This document shows, in pieces, positions 31,861 through 43,540 of a stretch of 64,000 nt of DNA. The notes beneath the pieces are model-generated. The model worked only from the letters and a program-made list of their open reading frames with translations, had not been told where the DNA came from and did no database searches. Numbering within the stretch: the first letter of the stretch is position 1; the number at the start of each line of letters is the position of its first letter. The translations under genes and the position numbers were made by a program. The DNA lies in NCBI GenBank assembly GCA_963556495.2, contig OY747706.1, positions 58,957,630 to 59,021,629 on the forward strand, written 5' to 3'. This DNA comes from Valencia hispanica. Taxonomy: Eukaryota; Chordata; Actinopteri; Cyprinodontiformes; Valenciidae.

Positions 31861-31899
31861 ATATATATACATTTTTTTTCTTAGCCTGATAATAGCCTG

Positions 31900-31984
31900 T
31901 TAAGTCCCTTTGCACACTCCTGTACAGTGGGTGGCGGTATGCACCAATGAGATGTGATCCGCTAATAAATGGAAGAAGAATAAG
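31900..31984 (+). repeat. Short SINE-like tail with GAAGAA end
   Basis: CAGTGGGTGGCGGTATGCACC then 'cgctaataaatgg' and a GAAGAA tail. I recognise such GGTGGCGGTAATGCACC ends as common in fish repeats. Only the last 80 bp are present. Confidence 0.4.
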
Positions 31985-32051
31985 AATTTTTTTATTTTTA
32001 TTTTAACACACCATTTATTCACAGTATTACTATACAGTCAAAAAGAGACCA

Positions 32052-35000
32052 TCATACTAAAACGTTACCCAATTCTAGCTTTCCATTTAAGAATCTGGAG
32101 AGAACTCCCTTTTCAGACCACTGTTGTGCAAAACTATCCAAGTCGTGACATATGGGAAAATATGCAAAGTCCAACCTTAGTCTGGCTCTGACATTCAATT
32201 TCCACAGTGTTACCACATCATAGGCTTGTTCTTTTTGCAATTTATCTCTCCGAGATAAATATATAGCCAACTTGGCTTCACCTATTAAAAAGTTTAAAAC
32301 CTAGTTCCTAATCTTATACTTTTTGTTTCTCCTTATCCCAGAGATAAAAACAGTTTTAGAAAAAAAATGTTAAAAATGCTAAAAATCAACCTAAGAATTT
32401 TAAAAAGAGGATCAAGCCTCTTGCACTCAGTAAAAACATGGAAAACACTCTCAAATAAATTACAAAAAGGGAAAACATTAGACACATTTGCATTGAACTT
32501 AGATAAGAAAGAATTGGTAGCGATTGCACCATGCAGAATCCTCCATTGCAAGTCCCCAGTCCTCTTCTTCAGTGGAGGACAGAACAATGTTGACCACTGT
32601 GGATCGTACTCTCCAAGTCTATTTGCCCACACTGTAGAGGTTCTACCTCTCAGGTTCTCCATGTTGATGACTTTCACACAGTTTTTATACAATGTTTGCT
32701 TGTCAACACCTTGAAGAGACAACTTTTCTTCACGGTTAGTCCACAACAAGGATCCATCAGTGTCCATGAATGGAAGAGTAAGAAACAAGTCCAGAGGGTC
32801 ATCAGACGGGTCTGGTGCTAGATCACCTTCATCCATCCTCCTCATAAGAGCCCACTCCTTCTCAGATATTTTCCTTCTCCAAAGTCCCAGCGCCATCTGG
32901 ATTAAACGGACAGAGCTGACTTTCAGGGATAAGGCCAGACTGGCAGCGTCCGAAAGCGTGGTGCCAACCACCTGCACAAGTCTTTTTAAATTTACTAGTC
33001 CAGAATGATACAATGTCTTAATAATCCAGGTAGAGGGTGATCGGAAATGTCGAATCTTGCACCATCAATCAGAGGTTCTTCCAATAACCAATATAAAGAT
33101 TTGTGCTCGCCTCCAGTCCACTTAAACAGAGCACATACTTCAAAAACACCTTGATAAAAAACAGGCAAGGTTTGTAAAAACGGTGATTTAAAACCCGTTT
33201 AAAACCATGCAAAATCTAGATCCAAACCACCCAGACGCCTCAAAACACAACAGGTCACACTTCTCCATATCAAGTCAGAAGGACCAAATAAAAACCGTTT
33301 CACAAATTGCAACCTGAAGGCGGCCACTCTACTAGCCAGGTGAACCAGGCCACGGCCCCCTCCTCTCTGGGTAAAAACAGGACAGCTTGTGGTACACAAT
33401 GAAACCTGTCCCAAAATAAGTCAATCATTTTTTTCTGTATTTCTGCTATGAGACCACACGGTGGTTCTAAGCACACCAGCCGGTGCCACAGCTGGGAGGC
33501 AACCAGATTGTTTATAACCAGGAATCTTCCCCGGTATGACAGTTGTGGATTAATCCACCGCCACTTTGCCATCTTCTCAGTAATCTTTTCAAGGATTCCT
33601 TCCCAGTTTTTCTTTATTATATTTTCGTTGCCTAGGTATACACCCAAGTATTTCAGGCCATCTCTCTTCCATTGTAACTGCTGAGGCAGTATAGGGGGAT
33701 AACCTCCCCATCCTCCAATCAAAAGAGCATTACTTTTCCCCCAATTAACTTTTGCGGAAGATATTTGTTCAATCTTACTGACAACATTAGTCAGAATCTC
33801 AATATCAGACTGATTCTTAATAAAGACAAGGGCAACGTTTGCAGAGGAGGGGTTCCAGGGAAAGAGCATAGAGCATCCCAGACAGGGCACAGCCCTGCCT
33901 GACACCTCTACACACCTTAAAAGGAGCACACAGACTGCTGTTAATCTTCAGTACACTCTCCATGTCACTGTACAACACCCAGATCATGGCTATGAAACCA
34001 GCATGGAACCCAAAACTTTCCAAGGTTTCCCATAAAAAGCAGTGTTCAACACGGTCAAAAGCCTTTTCTTGATCTAATGAGATCAGGCCGACATTGGCTT
34101 CCAATGAACCAGAGACGTCCAAAATATCTCGAATTAGGTAGATGTTATCTACCATGGACCTGCCTGGCACACAGTACGTCTGGTCACGATGGATAACCTC
34201 CTCCATCGCTCCCCGCAGCCTCAAGGCCAAGGCTTTCGACAGAATCTTGTAATCTGTGCATAGAAGAGACACAGGACGCCAGTTCTTTATATCCTTCAGA
34301 TTCCCTTTCTTCGGCAGGAGGGTGATGACCGCTCTGCGGCATGATAACGGCAGGACACCACACCTGAGGCAGTCATTGAAAACCTCAAGCAGGTCATTAG
34401 AAAAAATGTCCCAATATGCTTTATTAAACTCCACTGTTGGGCCATTGATGCCAGGAGCTTTCTGTCCTTGCATTGTTTTCAATGCAGCACCAAGTTCAGC
34501 TGATGACAGAGGTTCAGCCAGCCTGGCATTCACTCCATCCGAAACTTTCGGCAGTCCAGTTAAAAACTCCTTCAAAGTATCTCCATTATACGCCTGTTCG
34601 CTCTTATACAGAGAGGCATAAAAGCTTGCCGCCCTTATCGTAGCAGGTTCAGTCAAATCACGTCCATCGTCTGACAGCAGGGAATGGATGATTTTCTTCC
34701 GTCCGTGTTTCTTCTCAAGACTAAAGAAATAACTGGAGGAGGCATCCATCTGGGAGATGTTTTCACCCTAGAACGCACCAGAGCACCCTGTACGTTTGTA
34801 TCAAGCAGGTTAGCCAAAGTGGCTCTTTTAGTCTTAGGACTTCAAAATGCCCTTGATTTCCTGTGGACTCACATAATCGCTAACACTCCACTATATCAAT
34901 CTCCAGATCACTAACAGATCTGGTGATGTCGCATGTGACACCAAGACTGTACTGTTGACAGAGCTGCCTGATTTTTACCTTCCCATGATCCCACCATAAA

Positions 35001-35835
35001 AATTAATCTTTTCTCTGTCTAAAACTAACCCAATAAAAATCTAAAACCTCTTTAAAAACCTTATCGACAGTCATATTAAAATTAAAATGCCAATATGCGC
35101 TCCTAGGAGATACATGCAACTTAGAAACTGTACATTCAACCAAAGCATGATCAGTAAAACCCACAGGTAAAATTTTGCATTCACTAAAAACATTAACATG
35201 ATGCGAAAAAAAATAAAATCGATCCAACCGAGCTAAAGAGATTCTACCTTCGTTGTGGTGGGACCATGTATACTGCCGCCAGTCAGTGTGCATCCTTCTC
35301 CACACGTCCACCAGGCTATGATTGCAGATCAACCGCTTCAGGATGCGTGCTGATGGCAAATGAGGCTCTACATGGTTCCGATCCAGACTCTTGTTCACTG
35401 TGCAATTGAAATCACCCCCCAGAAATAAATAATCTGTGACATTAACATTTTTCATTTTCTCATTTACAGTGTCAAAAAATGTTACCCTTTCAGCTCCTAC
35501 ATTAGGAGCATAAATATTTAAAACAACGATTGTAAAGAGGTCAAACTTAGCTGTTACAGCCAAAGCTCTCCCTTTAACAAAGGATTCAACCTTCACTGAG
35601 TTTGGGGAGAAGGCCTTAGAAAATAAAAACCCCACTCACGCACTTGCCGATGACCCATAATCCAAAAAAATCCTTCCTCTCCATTCTTTATTCTAATCAA
35701 CCTGATTTAAATCATCGCTATGAGTTTCCTGTAAGAGAATCACATCCATTCGTTTACATTTCATTAACTCAAAAAGCACTGCTCTCTTTCTAGGATCCCT
35801 TGCTCCATTTATATTTCAGGAGCACACCTTAAAAT
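32052..35835 (-). pseudogene. Tx1 element A ORF2: endonuclease, RT, C-terminus
   Basis: Endonuclease: 'NGARDPRKRAVLFELMK', 'LLQETHSDD', 'FLGGDFNCTVNKSLDRNH', 'SLARLDRFYFF', 'FTDHALVEC'. RT: 'APGINGPTVEFNKAYWDIF', 'RPVSLLCTDYKILS', 'LISLDQEKAFDRVEHCF', 'CRGVRQGCALSGMLYALS'. After 'LEPLL' the frame jumps to 'NVALVFIKNQSD', so the stretch with the catalytic YxDD box is missing (near 33,850). The C-terminal part ends 'LSRFLNGKLELGNVLV', stop at 32,052. Several stops and frameshifts (about 35,640, 34,990-34,750, 33,300, 33,030, 32,330) are also present. Confidence 0.8.
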
Positions 35836-35941
35836 TATTCACAGCAGCTATGATATGAAAAACTTGACTGGCAATAAAAAGAACCACCAGTTAGATTATA
35901 TCAAAAGTCATAATATTCATAAATTAATACTGTTTTTTAAT

Positions 35942-36889
35942 CTAGGCGAACAGTTTCTTCAGTCTATATTCCTCTTGATTTGTTAAACTGGTCTTTTCCT
36001 TGTTTGTAATATGACATTTCACAGATCTACAAAAAGCTTTTACATCAGGAAAGAACGTTTCAATATTCAACCCCTTCACATTCTTTGTTTCATTTAAAAA
36101 ATTTCTGATTGCGGCAGTAGGGTACAATTTTTCCTTCCCATCAGAGGCTTGACGTAGTGACACGTCAGAAAAAACACTCTCACAGTCACGCTCATCTGAC
36201 GGATCCTGATGCAGGCTAGCCTGCCCAATCTGCCTACTGTTTTTTGCACCGGTTCTTGTTTCAACTGTTCGCTCAGTAGACACATTTCTTTTCTTTGAAC
36301 TTTTTTTCTCAACAGAAGTAGGAACCTCCACCTCTATTTCCTCAGCTGTTTTTTTTTAAAGTTCTGTTACTCTCTCCCTCACTAGTTGCCTCACACACAC
36401 CCTCAACCTCCTCTTTCCTCGCAGCACTACTCTCTGACTTCTCTAAATCCTTAGCACTAGCTTCAGTCTCTCCCCCAACCACCTCACTACTCTCCACCTG
36501 TTCTCCAGCCACAGCTTCCTCCTCTCTTTCACACTGTTTCTCTGCTGTGCTTGGCTGGGTTCCACACTGTGGCGCACTAGCTTCACCTGTTGCTTTCCCT
36601 GAACTGTTGTTTTCACTATTTTCAGTTTTATCACTGGATCCGGCCGTGTCAGACGCTGACTGTGGTGGCTCCCCTCTCCCCGCGCTGCCTGTACTGCTCC
36701 CAGCGTTGCTAGGAGACGGTATCCCTCCCTTATTTGAGCCCGATTCTGCTCTTCGTGGACACACTTTTACAGTATGATTTTCAACATTTCATTGTAGAAG
36801 AAGTGGCGAACAATATGTAATCAAAATCATCAACTTTAACATGAAATCTCAAATTGAGATCTTGAAATTTATTTGCAAGAATCATAAAG
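35942..36889 (-). pseudogene. Tx1 element A ORF1, 5' truncated
   Basis: It starts at the junction with 'VFMILANKFQDLNLRFHVKV' and 'DDFDYILFATSSTMKC', where the CCHC-knuckle region should follow but a stop breaks the frame. It then runs through an acidic low-complexity part (36,764-36,342) to the conserved end 'FLNETKNVKGLNIETFF', 'NQEEYRLKKLFA', stop at 35,942. ORF1 proteins of this clade bind the element RNA. Confidence 0.7.
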
Positions 36890-38765
36890 ACCAGGGAACC
36901 CAAAACTCTTCATGGTTTCCCACAAAAAGGAGTGTTCAACGCAATCAAAGGCCTTTTCCTGATCTAGTGAAATTAGACCAACATTTTTTCCCAATGAACA
37001 GGAGATTTCCAAAATATCACGAATCAGGTGGATATTGTCCACCATGGACCTGCCTGGCACGCAGTACGCCTGGTCACGATGGATGACCTCTTCCATTGCT
37101 CTTCGCAGTCTCAATGCCAATGTTTTGGACAGGATTTTATAATCAGTGCACAACAGTGACACTGGCCGCCAGCTTTTAATGTCCTTCAGGTTTCCCTTCT
37201 TCGGCAGGAGGGTGATGACGGCTCTCCGACAGGACAAAGGCATGACACCATCTTTGAGGCACTCGTTGAACACTTCCAGCAAGTCTGCAGAGAAAAGGTC
37301 CCAATAAGCCTTGTTAAACTCAACAGTCAGGCTGTCAATGCCAGGGGCTTTCTGCCCCTGCATCAGTCGTAGGGCAGGACCAAGTTCCCTTGTTGAAAAA
37401 GGCTCAGCCAACGTTGAGTTAGTCCCAGCAGAGACTTCAGGCAATCCGGTTAAAAAATCCTTCAGTGCACTCTGATCGCCCACCCATTCAGACTTGAATA
37501 GTGATGCGAGAAAACCAACAGCTCTCTCTCTTATCCTGGCCTGCTCAGTCAGTTCAAGTCCATCATCCGACAATAGAGATCAGATTACTTTCTTTTGGCC
37601 CCATTTCTTTTCCAGCGCAAAGAAGAAGCTGGAAGAGGCATCCATCTGTGAGATGGTTTTGATCCGAGACCGAACCAGCACGCCTTGCATCTTCATGTCA
37701 AGCAGGTTCGCCAACGTGGCCTTTTTAGTCTTAAGGATTTCAAAATATCCTTGATTTCCTGTGGACTCGCATAAGCGCTCACACTCCACTATATCTGTCT
37801 CCAGATCCCTAATAGATCCGGTGATGTCACGCGAGACACCAAGACTATACTGTTGACAAAGTTGTCTAATTTCTACTTTCCCATGATCCCACCACTGTCT
37901 TAAAGATGTAAAATCCTTTTTCCTCTGTCTAAAATTAGTCCAATAAAACCTTAAAATATCCCTAAAACACTTATCAGCGATCAAATTGAAATTAAACTTC
38001 CAATACGCACTCTTGGGAGACACATTTAACTGTGATATCATACATTCAACTAGGGCATGATCAGTAAAACCAACAGGTAAAATTTTACATGTAATAAACA
38101 TACTAAAATGATGTGAAAAACAATAAAAACGGTCTAAACGAGCCAAAGAGATCCTACCTTTCTTGTGGTGGGACCACGTGTACTGTCTGCAGTCTGTGTG
38201 CATCCTTCTCCAGACATCCACCAGACCATGGTTGCAGACCAGCTGCTTCAAGGCATGGATTGATGGTAAATGAGGCTCCAAGTGATTCCGGTCCAAACTC
38301 TGATCCACTGTGCAATTAAAGTCTCCCCCCAAAATTAGGTAATCAGTAGCTTTGAGGCCTCTCAAGTTTTAATTTACAATGTTAAAAAACCTTACTCTCT
38401 CCGCACCCACTCCATTTGACAAAGTACTCTACAGACACTGAGTTAGGGTAAAAATTTTCAGAAAACAACACACCCACCCCCGCACTTGCTGATGAGCCGT
38501 GATCCAAAAAAAACCTTCCCCTCCATTCTTTATTCCAGTCTATCTGGTTGGTATCATCACTATGAGTCTCCTGCAGAAAAACTACGTGCGCCCTTTTCAA
38601 TCCAATAGACTCAAAGAGCATTGCTCTTTTTCTTTTTTCTCTAGCTCCATTAACATTTAACAAGCATATTTTAAAAGTACTCATGGAGGCCATGTTGTTT
38701 AAACCCTCACTATATAAAAACAAAATAAAAGCCAGCAAAGTTGTTGTTAAAACCGTTGAGACCAT
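36890..38765 (-). pseudogene. Tx1 element B ORF2: endonuclease and partial RT
   Basis: The ATG at 38,765-38,763 overlaps the ORF1 stop as TAATG. Endonuclease boxes: 'CLLNVNGAREKRKRAMLF', 'FLQETHSDDTNQIDW', then a 70-bp deletion and frameshift near 38,370-38,400, then 'LGGDFNCTVDQSLDRNH', 'SLARLDRFYCF', 'FTDHALVEC'. A stop near 37,577 separates it from the RT start, which shows 'APGIDSLTVEFNKAYWDLF', 'RPVSLLCTDYKILS' and 'LISLDQEKAFDCVEHSF'. The catalytic YxDD region and everything beyond are absent. Only the part above 38,021 is repeated in the tandem copies. Confidence 0.8.
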
Positions 38766-38767
38766 TA
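38763..38767 (-). promoter_or_regulatory. TAATG stop-start overlap of Tx1-B ORF1 and ORF2
   Basis: The ORF1 stop TAA shares its bases with the ATG of ORF2 (minus strand TAATG). In the LINE SART1, a UAAUG overlap is known to couple ORF2 translation to ORF1 termination. An in-frame ATG 24 codons later ('MASMSTFK') is the alternative ORF2 start. The overlap recurs at 47,216-47,220 and 55,669-55,673. Confidence 0.5.
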
Positions 38768-40263
38768 GTTTGCAGCAGTTTTTTTAACCCTGGTTAACAA
38801 TTTTTTTAGTCTATATACTTCTTGGTTTGTTAGACCCGCTTTTTCTCTATTCACAATATGACATTTCACTGATCTACAAAAAACTGTAACATCAGGATAA
38901 AACGACTCAATGTTTAACCCTTTCATATTCTTTGTTTCATGCAGACAACCCTTGATTTCAGCAGCTGGATACGCTTTTCCCTGCGCATCCAAAGGCTGGC
39001 TCAGCGACACATCACTTATGTCAGAAAAAACACTTTCACAGCCACTCTCATCTGTTGAGTCTGCTTGCAGACCAGACTGTTCAGCTTGCTTGCTGCTTGC
39101 TTGCTGCTTTCAGCGTCTCTTTCAGCAGAAACATTCCTTCTCTTGGACTGTTTCTTTCCAGCTTTAGCCTCCACCTCCATTTCCTCAGTGGGCTTCACAT
39201 AGTCCACAACTTTACTATTACCCACCTCATCACTCTCCTGCTCACTTCTTTTCTCTCCCTCGCTACACTCGAAGCTCTTAACTAGCTGTATACCCGGTAC
39301 ACCCTGTTTCTCAACCATTTCTCTGCCTTCCTCAACAACTGTCTCACCTATAACCCCTTCCTGCACAACCATATACCTAATATCAGTATTTTTGAAATCA
39401 GCATTTGACTTCTCTTTATTCTTGCCCTGTCCTTTCTCAGGACACCGCTGAGTTGTCAATTTCAATGGCACACTCCCCTCTTCTGGTGCACTTTTCAGAC
39501 TGGAATCACCTTTATCCTCCGTACCACTCAGATCAGCAACACAAGAATCTGTTGTACCAGGTTCCGTCACACAGACACTTACAGTACCTGCTACGCCCTC
39601 ACAGCTTGTAACAGGGGCAACAGGCTTATCTCCTGTGTTAGCCTGGCTGGAACCAGCTTTGTGAGGACACATTCTAACAGTATGACTTTCAATTTTCCAG
39701 CTGAATCACCTCATTGGTGAGGAAGTGGCATACAAGATGTAATCATAATCATCCACCTTCACATGGAGTCTCAAGTTAAGCTCTTCATGTCTATTTGCTA
39801 GGATCATGAAAACTTGGCGCCTATGAGAGACAACAGGGCTCAGTAAAGGTGACTAACACCCAGACAAAACCTTTTTTATGGGAGAGACCACCTTCCCATG
39901 CCTTGACAATGCATTTTTTAGAAATTCATCGCTAATGAAAGGAGGGACATTTGAAACGATGACCCGCGTAGCCGGCTGGGCAAGCGGAAAAACTGGCACC
40001 AAAGCTCCCCCCACGGTGATTCCTTGCTCAACGAGCTTATTTGCCTGCTCTACTTTCATTACAAAAAGTACCACCGCTCCGTTCATCCGCGCCGCGGATT
40101 TCACGGAGCCATGCCCCAACACCTCTTCGACCGCCAGGGCAACCTCCTCCACGCTACACGGGAAGCCGGCGCTAACACGAACACCGTGCTTCCTCGTGAG
40201 CGCGGCGAAGCCGCCTGCACCAGCCATGGCACCGGCGAAAATTAGCCTCCTTGGCCGGCCCAC
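38765..40263 (-). pseudogene. Tx1 element B ORF1, unit copy 1
   Basis: The N-terminal part (40,263-39,853) is open: 'FAALTRKHGVRVSAGFPCSV', 'VVLFVMKVEQANKLVEQGI', 'PATRVIVSNVPPFISDEFL', 'HGKVVSPIKKVL', the RRM-like fold wording of Tx1 ORF1. The middle (about 39,850-39,680) is frame-broken near 'VDDYDYILYATSSPM', where CCHC knuckles are expected. A long acidic Glu/Ser/Thr-rich part follows (39,672-39,016), then 'CLHETKNMKGLNIESFY' and 'TNQEVYRLKKLLTRV' to the stop TAA at 38,765. At least two frameshifts. Product: RNA-binding nucleoprotein. Confidence 0.75.
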
Positions 40264-40390
40264 TACCTCCTGACAACAAAGAACACTTAAAACTTAAACA
40301 CGAAACAAAATCAAATGACAAACAGTAACTAGAAAAGTTTAGAAAACCACTCTCACTCGCTTTCTCTCACCTTCCACTCCATTTCCGCGA

Positions 40391-40460
40391 AGGAGAAAAA
40401 GAAGAAGAAGAAGAAAAAGAAGAAAAAGAAGAAGAAAAAGAAGAAGAAGGAAAAAAAAGC
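40391..40460 (+). repeat. GAA/AAG-rich tract, unit copy 1
   Basis: Purine-rich GAA repeats at the 5' edge of Tx1-B. Repeated at 48,844-48,913 and 57,297-57,366. Confidence 0.9.
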
Positions 40461-41240
40461 AGGTGCCCAAGGGACGGTGTGCCCGGAAAGAGCATGTACA
40501 GTTGGGCTGATTGGCATCTACTGGCCAGCACAGAGTGAGAGACAGGTTGATCAGTAACCCAGTGCAGCACGGAAGCAGTGATTGATGGACAACAGTGCAT
40601 GTGGTTGGTCCCCTATCCATCAGGTGCAAAGAGGGTTGTGGGGAAGATCACCCGGGCTGGCATACGAGTAGTACGTTTGGCCAGTGTGTTTCTGCTTACA
40701 GGCTGACACCAGGCTGCACAGGAGGTGCCACAGCAGTGTGGTGTGACAGCTGCAGTGAAAGAGGCGGTGGTGCCAGAAGCAAGTGCCTTCCTGTTTCCCA
40801 GGATCGACTCGGTGTGGTCTGAGGTACAGAAGGAAATGTAGCTCATCGGACCGGTCCTCCTGGACGTCGGGAACATTTTACGGTTTCTTTTATAGTGGAC
40901 TTTCTGTTTTTAAAAGAAAAACCCTTTCTTTGTGCAATTTCCAGAACGCAATAAAATTGTCTTTTCAGACTTTCAGTCTCTGGTTCCTGGGTCCTGATTT
41001 GCTGCTCCCCCTTGTTTTATTGTACCTCTTGGTCTGCCATACAGATTTACCGGCTGACAATAACATCTCTGAGATTGTACATGTTAATAGTCCTATTTAG
41101 AGAATGTTTGTGACTGTGGTTGATAATAATACATGGGATGCAATTTCTTCTTTTTTTTAACTTAAATTGGGAAAAGGTATGGCTGGTATACTGTGAATTG
41201 TGGCAGAATGTTGTCTACAGAATGACTAGGATCATGTCCC
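40461..41240. other. Unassigned segment of the tandem unit, copy 1
   Basis: About 0.8 kb with moderate GC and short frames such as 'CKEGCGEDHPGWHTSS'; no conserved domain. It may be Tx1 5' UTR or another repeat. Repeated at 48,914-49,693 and 57,367-58,146. Confidence 0.4.
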
Positions 41241-41242
41241 AG

Positions 41243-41600
41243 TCATTTGGATGAGAAATTGTGAATAGCATAAAATGTTAAGATCTGACTGCCCAACCTG
41301 TTCGAATGAATGCCATCCTCCTTGACTAGAGAGGGTTGGTTCCAAAATAGGTTAAAATTATCAAAAGATGCATTAAAAGTCGGACACGGAGTTTGGACCC
41401 AAGCACTGAGACTTGGGGTGCGGCTGAAACGGTTGATGCCTCTTTCAAATGGAGCAAGGGGTCCAGAGACAACAATATTGTTTCCAGAGTGTTTAGTTAA
41501 AAGACTTCTAAAATCAGAATTTAAAATCTCCGAGGTACTATCAGCAATATCATTACATCCAGCGTGCACTACAACAGTTTTGATGTCAGGATAATCCGTG
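41243..41600 (-). pseudogene. GDSL/SGNH esterase piece of an L2-type ORF1, copy 1
   Basis: It reads 'DIKTVVVHAGCNDI', 'NNIVVSGPLAPFERGINRF', 'LFWNQPSLVKEDGIHSNRLG'. The HxGxND box and the DGIH box are the block III and catalytic Asp/His block V of SGNH hydrolases; the Ser block is missing upstream. Such esterase domains are known in ORF1 of CR1 and L2 LINEs, including zebrafish ZfL2. It lies 3' of the L2-b copy on the same strand, so it comes from a different insertion. Confidence 0.7.
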
Positions 41601-42399
41601 ACTACAGAAGGAAGTAAAGTTAGAATGTATTAATCTCAACCCCCCAAATTGCTGTCTAAAATATACAAAACCTTATCTGCATTAGATAAATCAATAGCCC
41701 TCTCTATTTCAAAATGGGAGGTGGATTTATCAGTCAGCTTTGAGAGAAACCTCTGGTCTCATTTGTTTAAGAACCTTTAAAATAACTAAAGATTCTAATT
41801 TACAATTAATACAATACAAAATCCGTCATAGGCAAGGCAATTTTATTTTTATAGCACACTTTCAACAACAGGGTAATTCAAGGTTTACATGATTTGGTGA
41901 TTTAAAAAAACCAACAGAATATAAGATTGGAAATTTAAAAGTAAAAGTAGCAAATTAGCATGAAACACACATTACACATGATGCACAATAAACATACACA
42001 ATAAAGCAAGAGAGCATGAACACATTTCATACATATGACATCAATCATTTACTCGATGGCTATTTTAAACAGATGGGTTTTTAGTCTCGCTTTAAAGCAG
42101 TTTCAGCAGCTCTGTACAATTGTCAGGAAGTCTGTTCCAGATAAGGGGAGAGTAGAAACTGAAAGCTGCTTCTCCGTATTTGGTTCTGAGTCTAGGGATG
42201 TTTAGTAGGCTAGAGTTGAAGGACCTGAGTGGTCTTGGTGGTTGGTATGGTGACAACAGGTCTTCAATATATTTTGGTGCTAAGCCATGTAATGATTTAT
42301 AAACTAGTAGGAGTATTTAGTGTAAGGACTTTTGAACTGGGCTGATGTGCTCTACTTTCCTGGTTCTAGTGAGGAACACGAGCAGCAGCATTCTGGATC

Positions 42400-43400
42400 A
42401 GCTGCAACTGTCTGATTTACTTTTTAGGCAGACCCGTGAGAACACTGTTGCAGTAATCAATCCGGCTAAAGATAAATGCATGGATGAGTTTCTCCAGGTC
42501 CTGTTGCCACATCAGTCCTTTAATCCTAGAAATGTTTTTCAGGTGATAGAAGGCTGACCTTGTTATTGCCTTTATGTGACCCTGGAGGTTCAGGTCTGAG
42601 TCCATAACTACACTTAGGTTTTGTGCCCGATCAGTAGTTCCTAGCTGTATTAATTGAAGCTGTTTGCTGACTGTTGATTGTTCCTCTTTGGGTCCAAAAA
42701 TAATTACTTCAGTTTTGTTTCTTTTCAGCTAGAGAAAGTTATGGCACATCCATCCATTTATTTGGTCGATGCATTCATTGAATGGGTTCAAAGTCACCTG
42801 GTGACATTGTAATGTAAAACTGAGTAACATCTGAGTAGTTTTGGTAACTAATCTTATTGGTTGCTATAATTTTGCCTAGTAGGAGCATGTAGATATTAAA
42901 TTAGAGAGGCCCTAAGATGGAGCCCTGGGGCACCCCACATGTGATTTCGATTCGTTCTGATGAAAAGTTTCCTATTGAAATAAAGAAGTCCCAGTTCTTT
43001 AGGTAAGACTCAAACCAGCCAAGTACTGTACCAGAGAGTCCAACCCAACTTATCAGTCGTTCCAATAATATGAAACGATCAACGGTGTCAAATGCTGCAC
43101 TGAGGTCCAGCAGAACCAGCACTGTGGTTCTACCACAGTCTGTATTTATGCGGATGTCATTGAATACTTTGACGAGGGTAGTCTCAGTACTGTGGTAAGC
43201 GCGGAAACCAGACTGAAAAACATCAAAACGTTTTGTCATTGTTAGGAAGCTATTTAATTGGTGAAACACAGCTTTTTCAATAATCTTACTGATGAATGGA
43301 AGATTAGAGATTGGCCTGTAGTTCTACATTAACGTGTTGTCCAGATTCTTCTTCTTTAGCAGTGGTTAAATAACTGCTGTTTTTAAAGCCACCTGATAAC
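42400..43400 (-). pseudogene. L2-b reverse transcriptase with mutated catalytic box, copy 1
   Basis: Boxes 'FQSGFRAYHSTETTLVKV', 'VLLDLSAAFDTVDRFILLE' and 'CGVPQGSILGPL' are followed by a stop (42,901). Downstream the catalytic box reads 'NYSDVTQFY' (about 42,818-42,842), with Val in place of the second Asp of YADD, then '[11 protein letters not shown]' and '[14 protein letters not shown]'. Loss of that Asp would abolish polymerisation. Other stops are present. Confidence 0.7.
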
Positions 43401-43540
43401 AGGGATGAGTTCACTATTTGAACCAGATCAGACCCAATGACAGGAAGAACTTTCTTTAGAAAAGCTGTGGGTAGGATATCAAGACAGCAGGAGGAGGAGC
43501 TTAGTTGGATAATGTTTTTTTCAATGTTTTTTTGGTTTAA

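Larger units (their letters stand above)
31985..36889 (-). mobile_element. Tx1-type L1 LINE, element A
   Basis: From about 36,889 down to an A-rich 3' end near 31,985. It carries the C-terminal two-thirds of ORF1, then ORF2 with AP-endonuclease, RT and C-terminal domain. Wording such as 'LNVNGARDPRKRAVLFE', 'SLLCTDYKILSKALALRL' and 'CVPGRSMVDNIYLIRD' is that of Tx1-clade L1 elements, which in fish include target-specific families. The 5' end is lost at the junction with element B. ORF2 is broken by stops and the RT catalytic box is deleted. Confidence 0.8.
36890..40460 (-). mobile_element. Tx1-type L1 LINE, element B (3' truncated)
   Basis: It runs from a GAA-rich 5' region near 40,460 through ORF1 and the first part of ORF2, and is cut in the RT just after 'ETMKSFGF' at 36,890, where element A's ORF1 follows on the same strand. 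The upper part (38,021-40,460) is the start of the triplicated unit; its other two copies are at +8,453 and +16,906. Compared with A it lacks about 70 bp in the endonuclease. Confidence 0.8.

Noticed and set aside
39853..40273. 131-codon plus-strand frame opposite Tx1 ORF1
   Set aside because: Shadow of the minus-strand ORF1, whose wording matches the Tx1 family.
40391..40460. Lys-rich peptide from GAA repeats
   Set aside because: Simple purine repeat at the element edge, not a protein signal.
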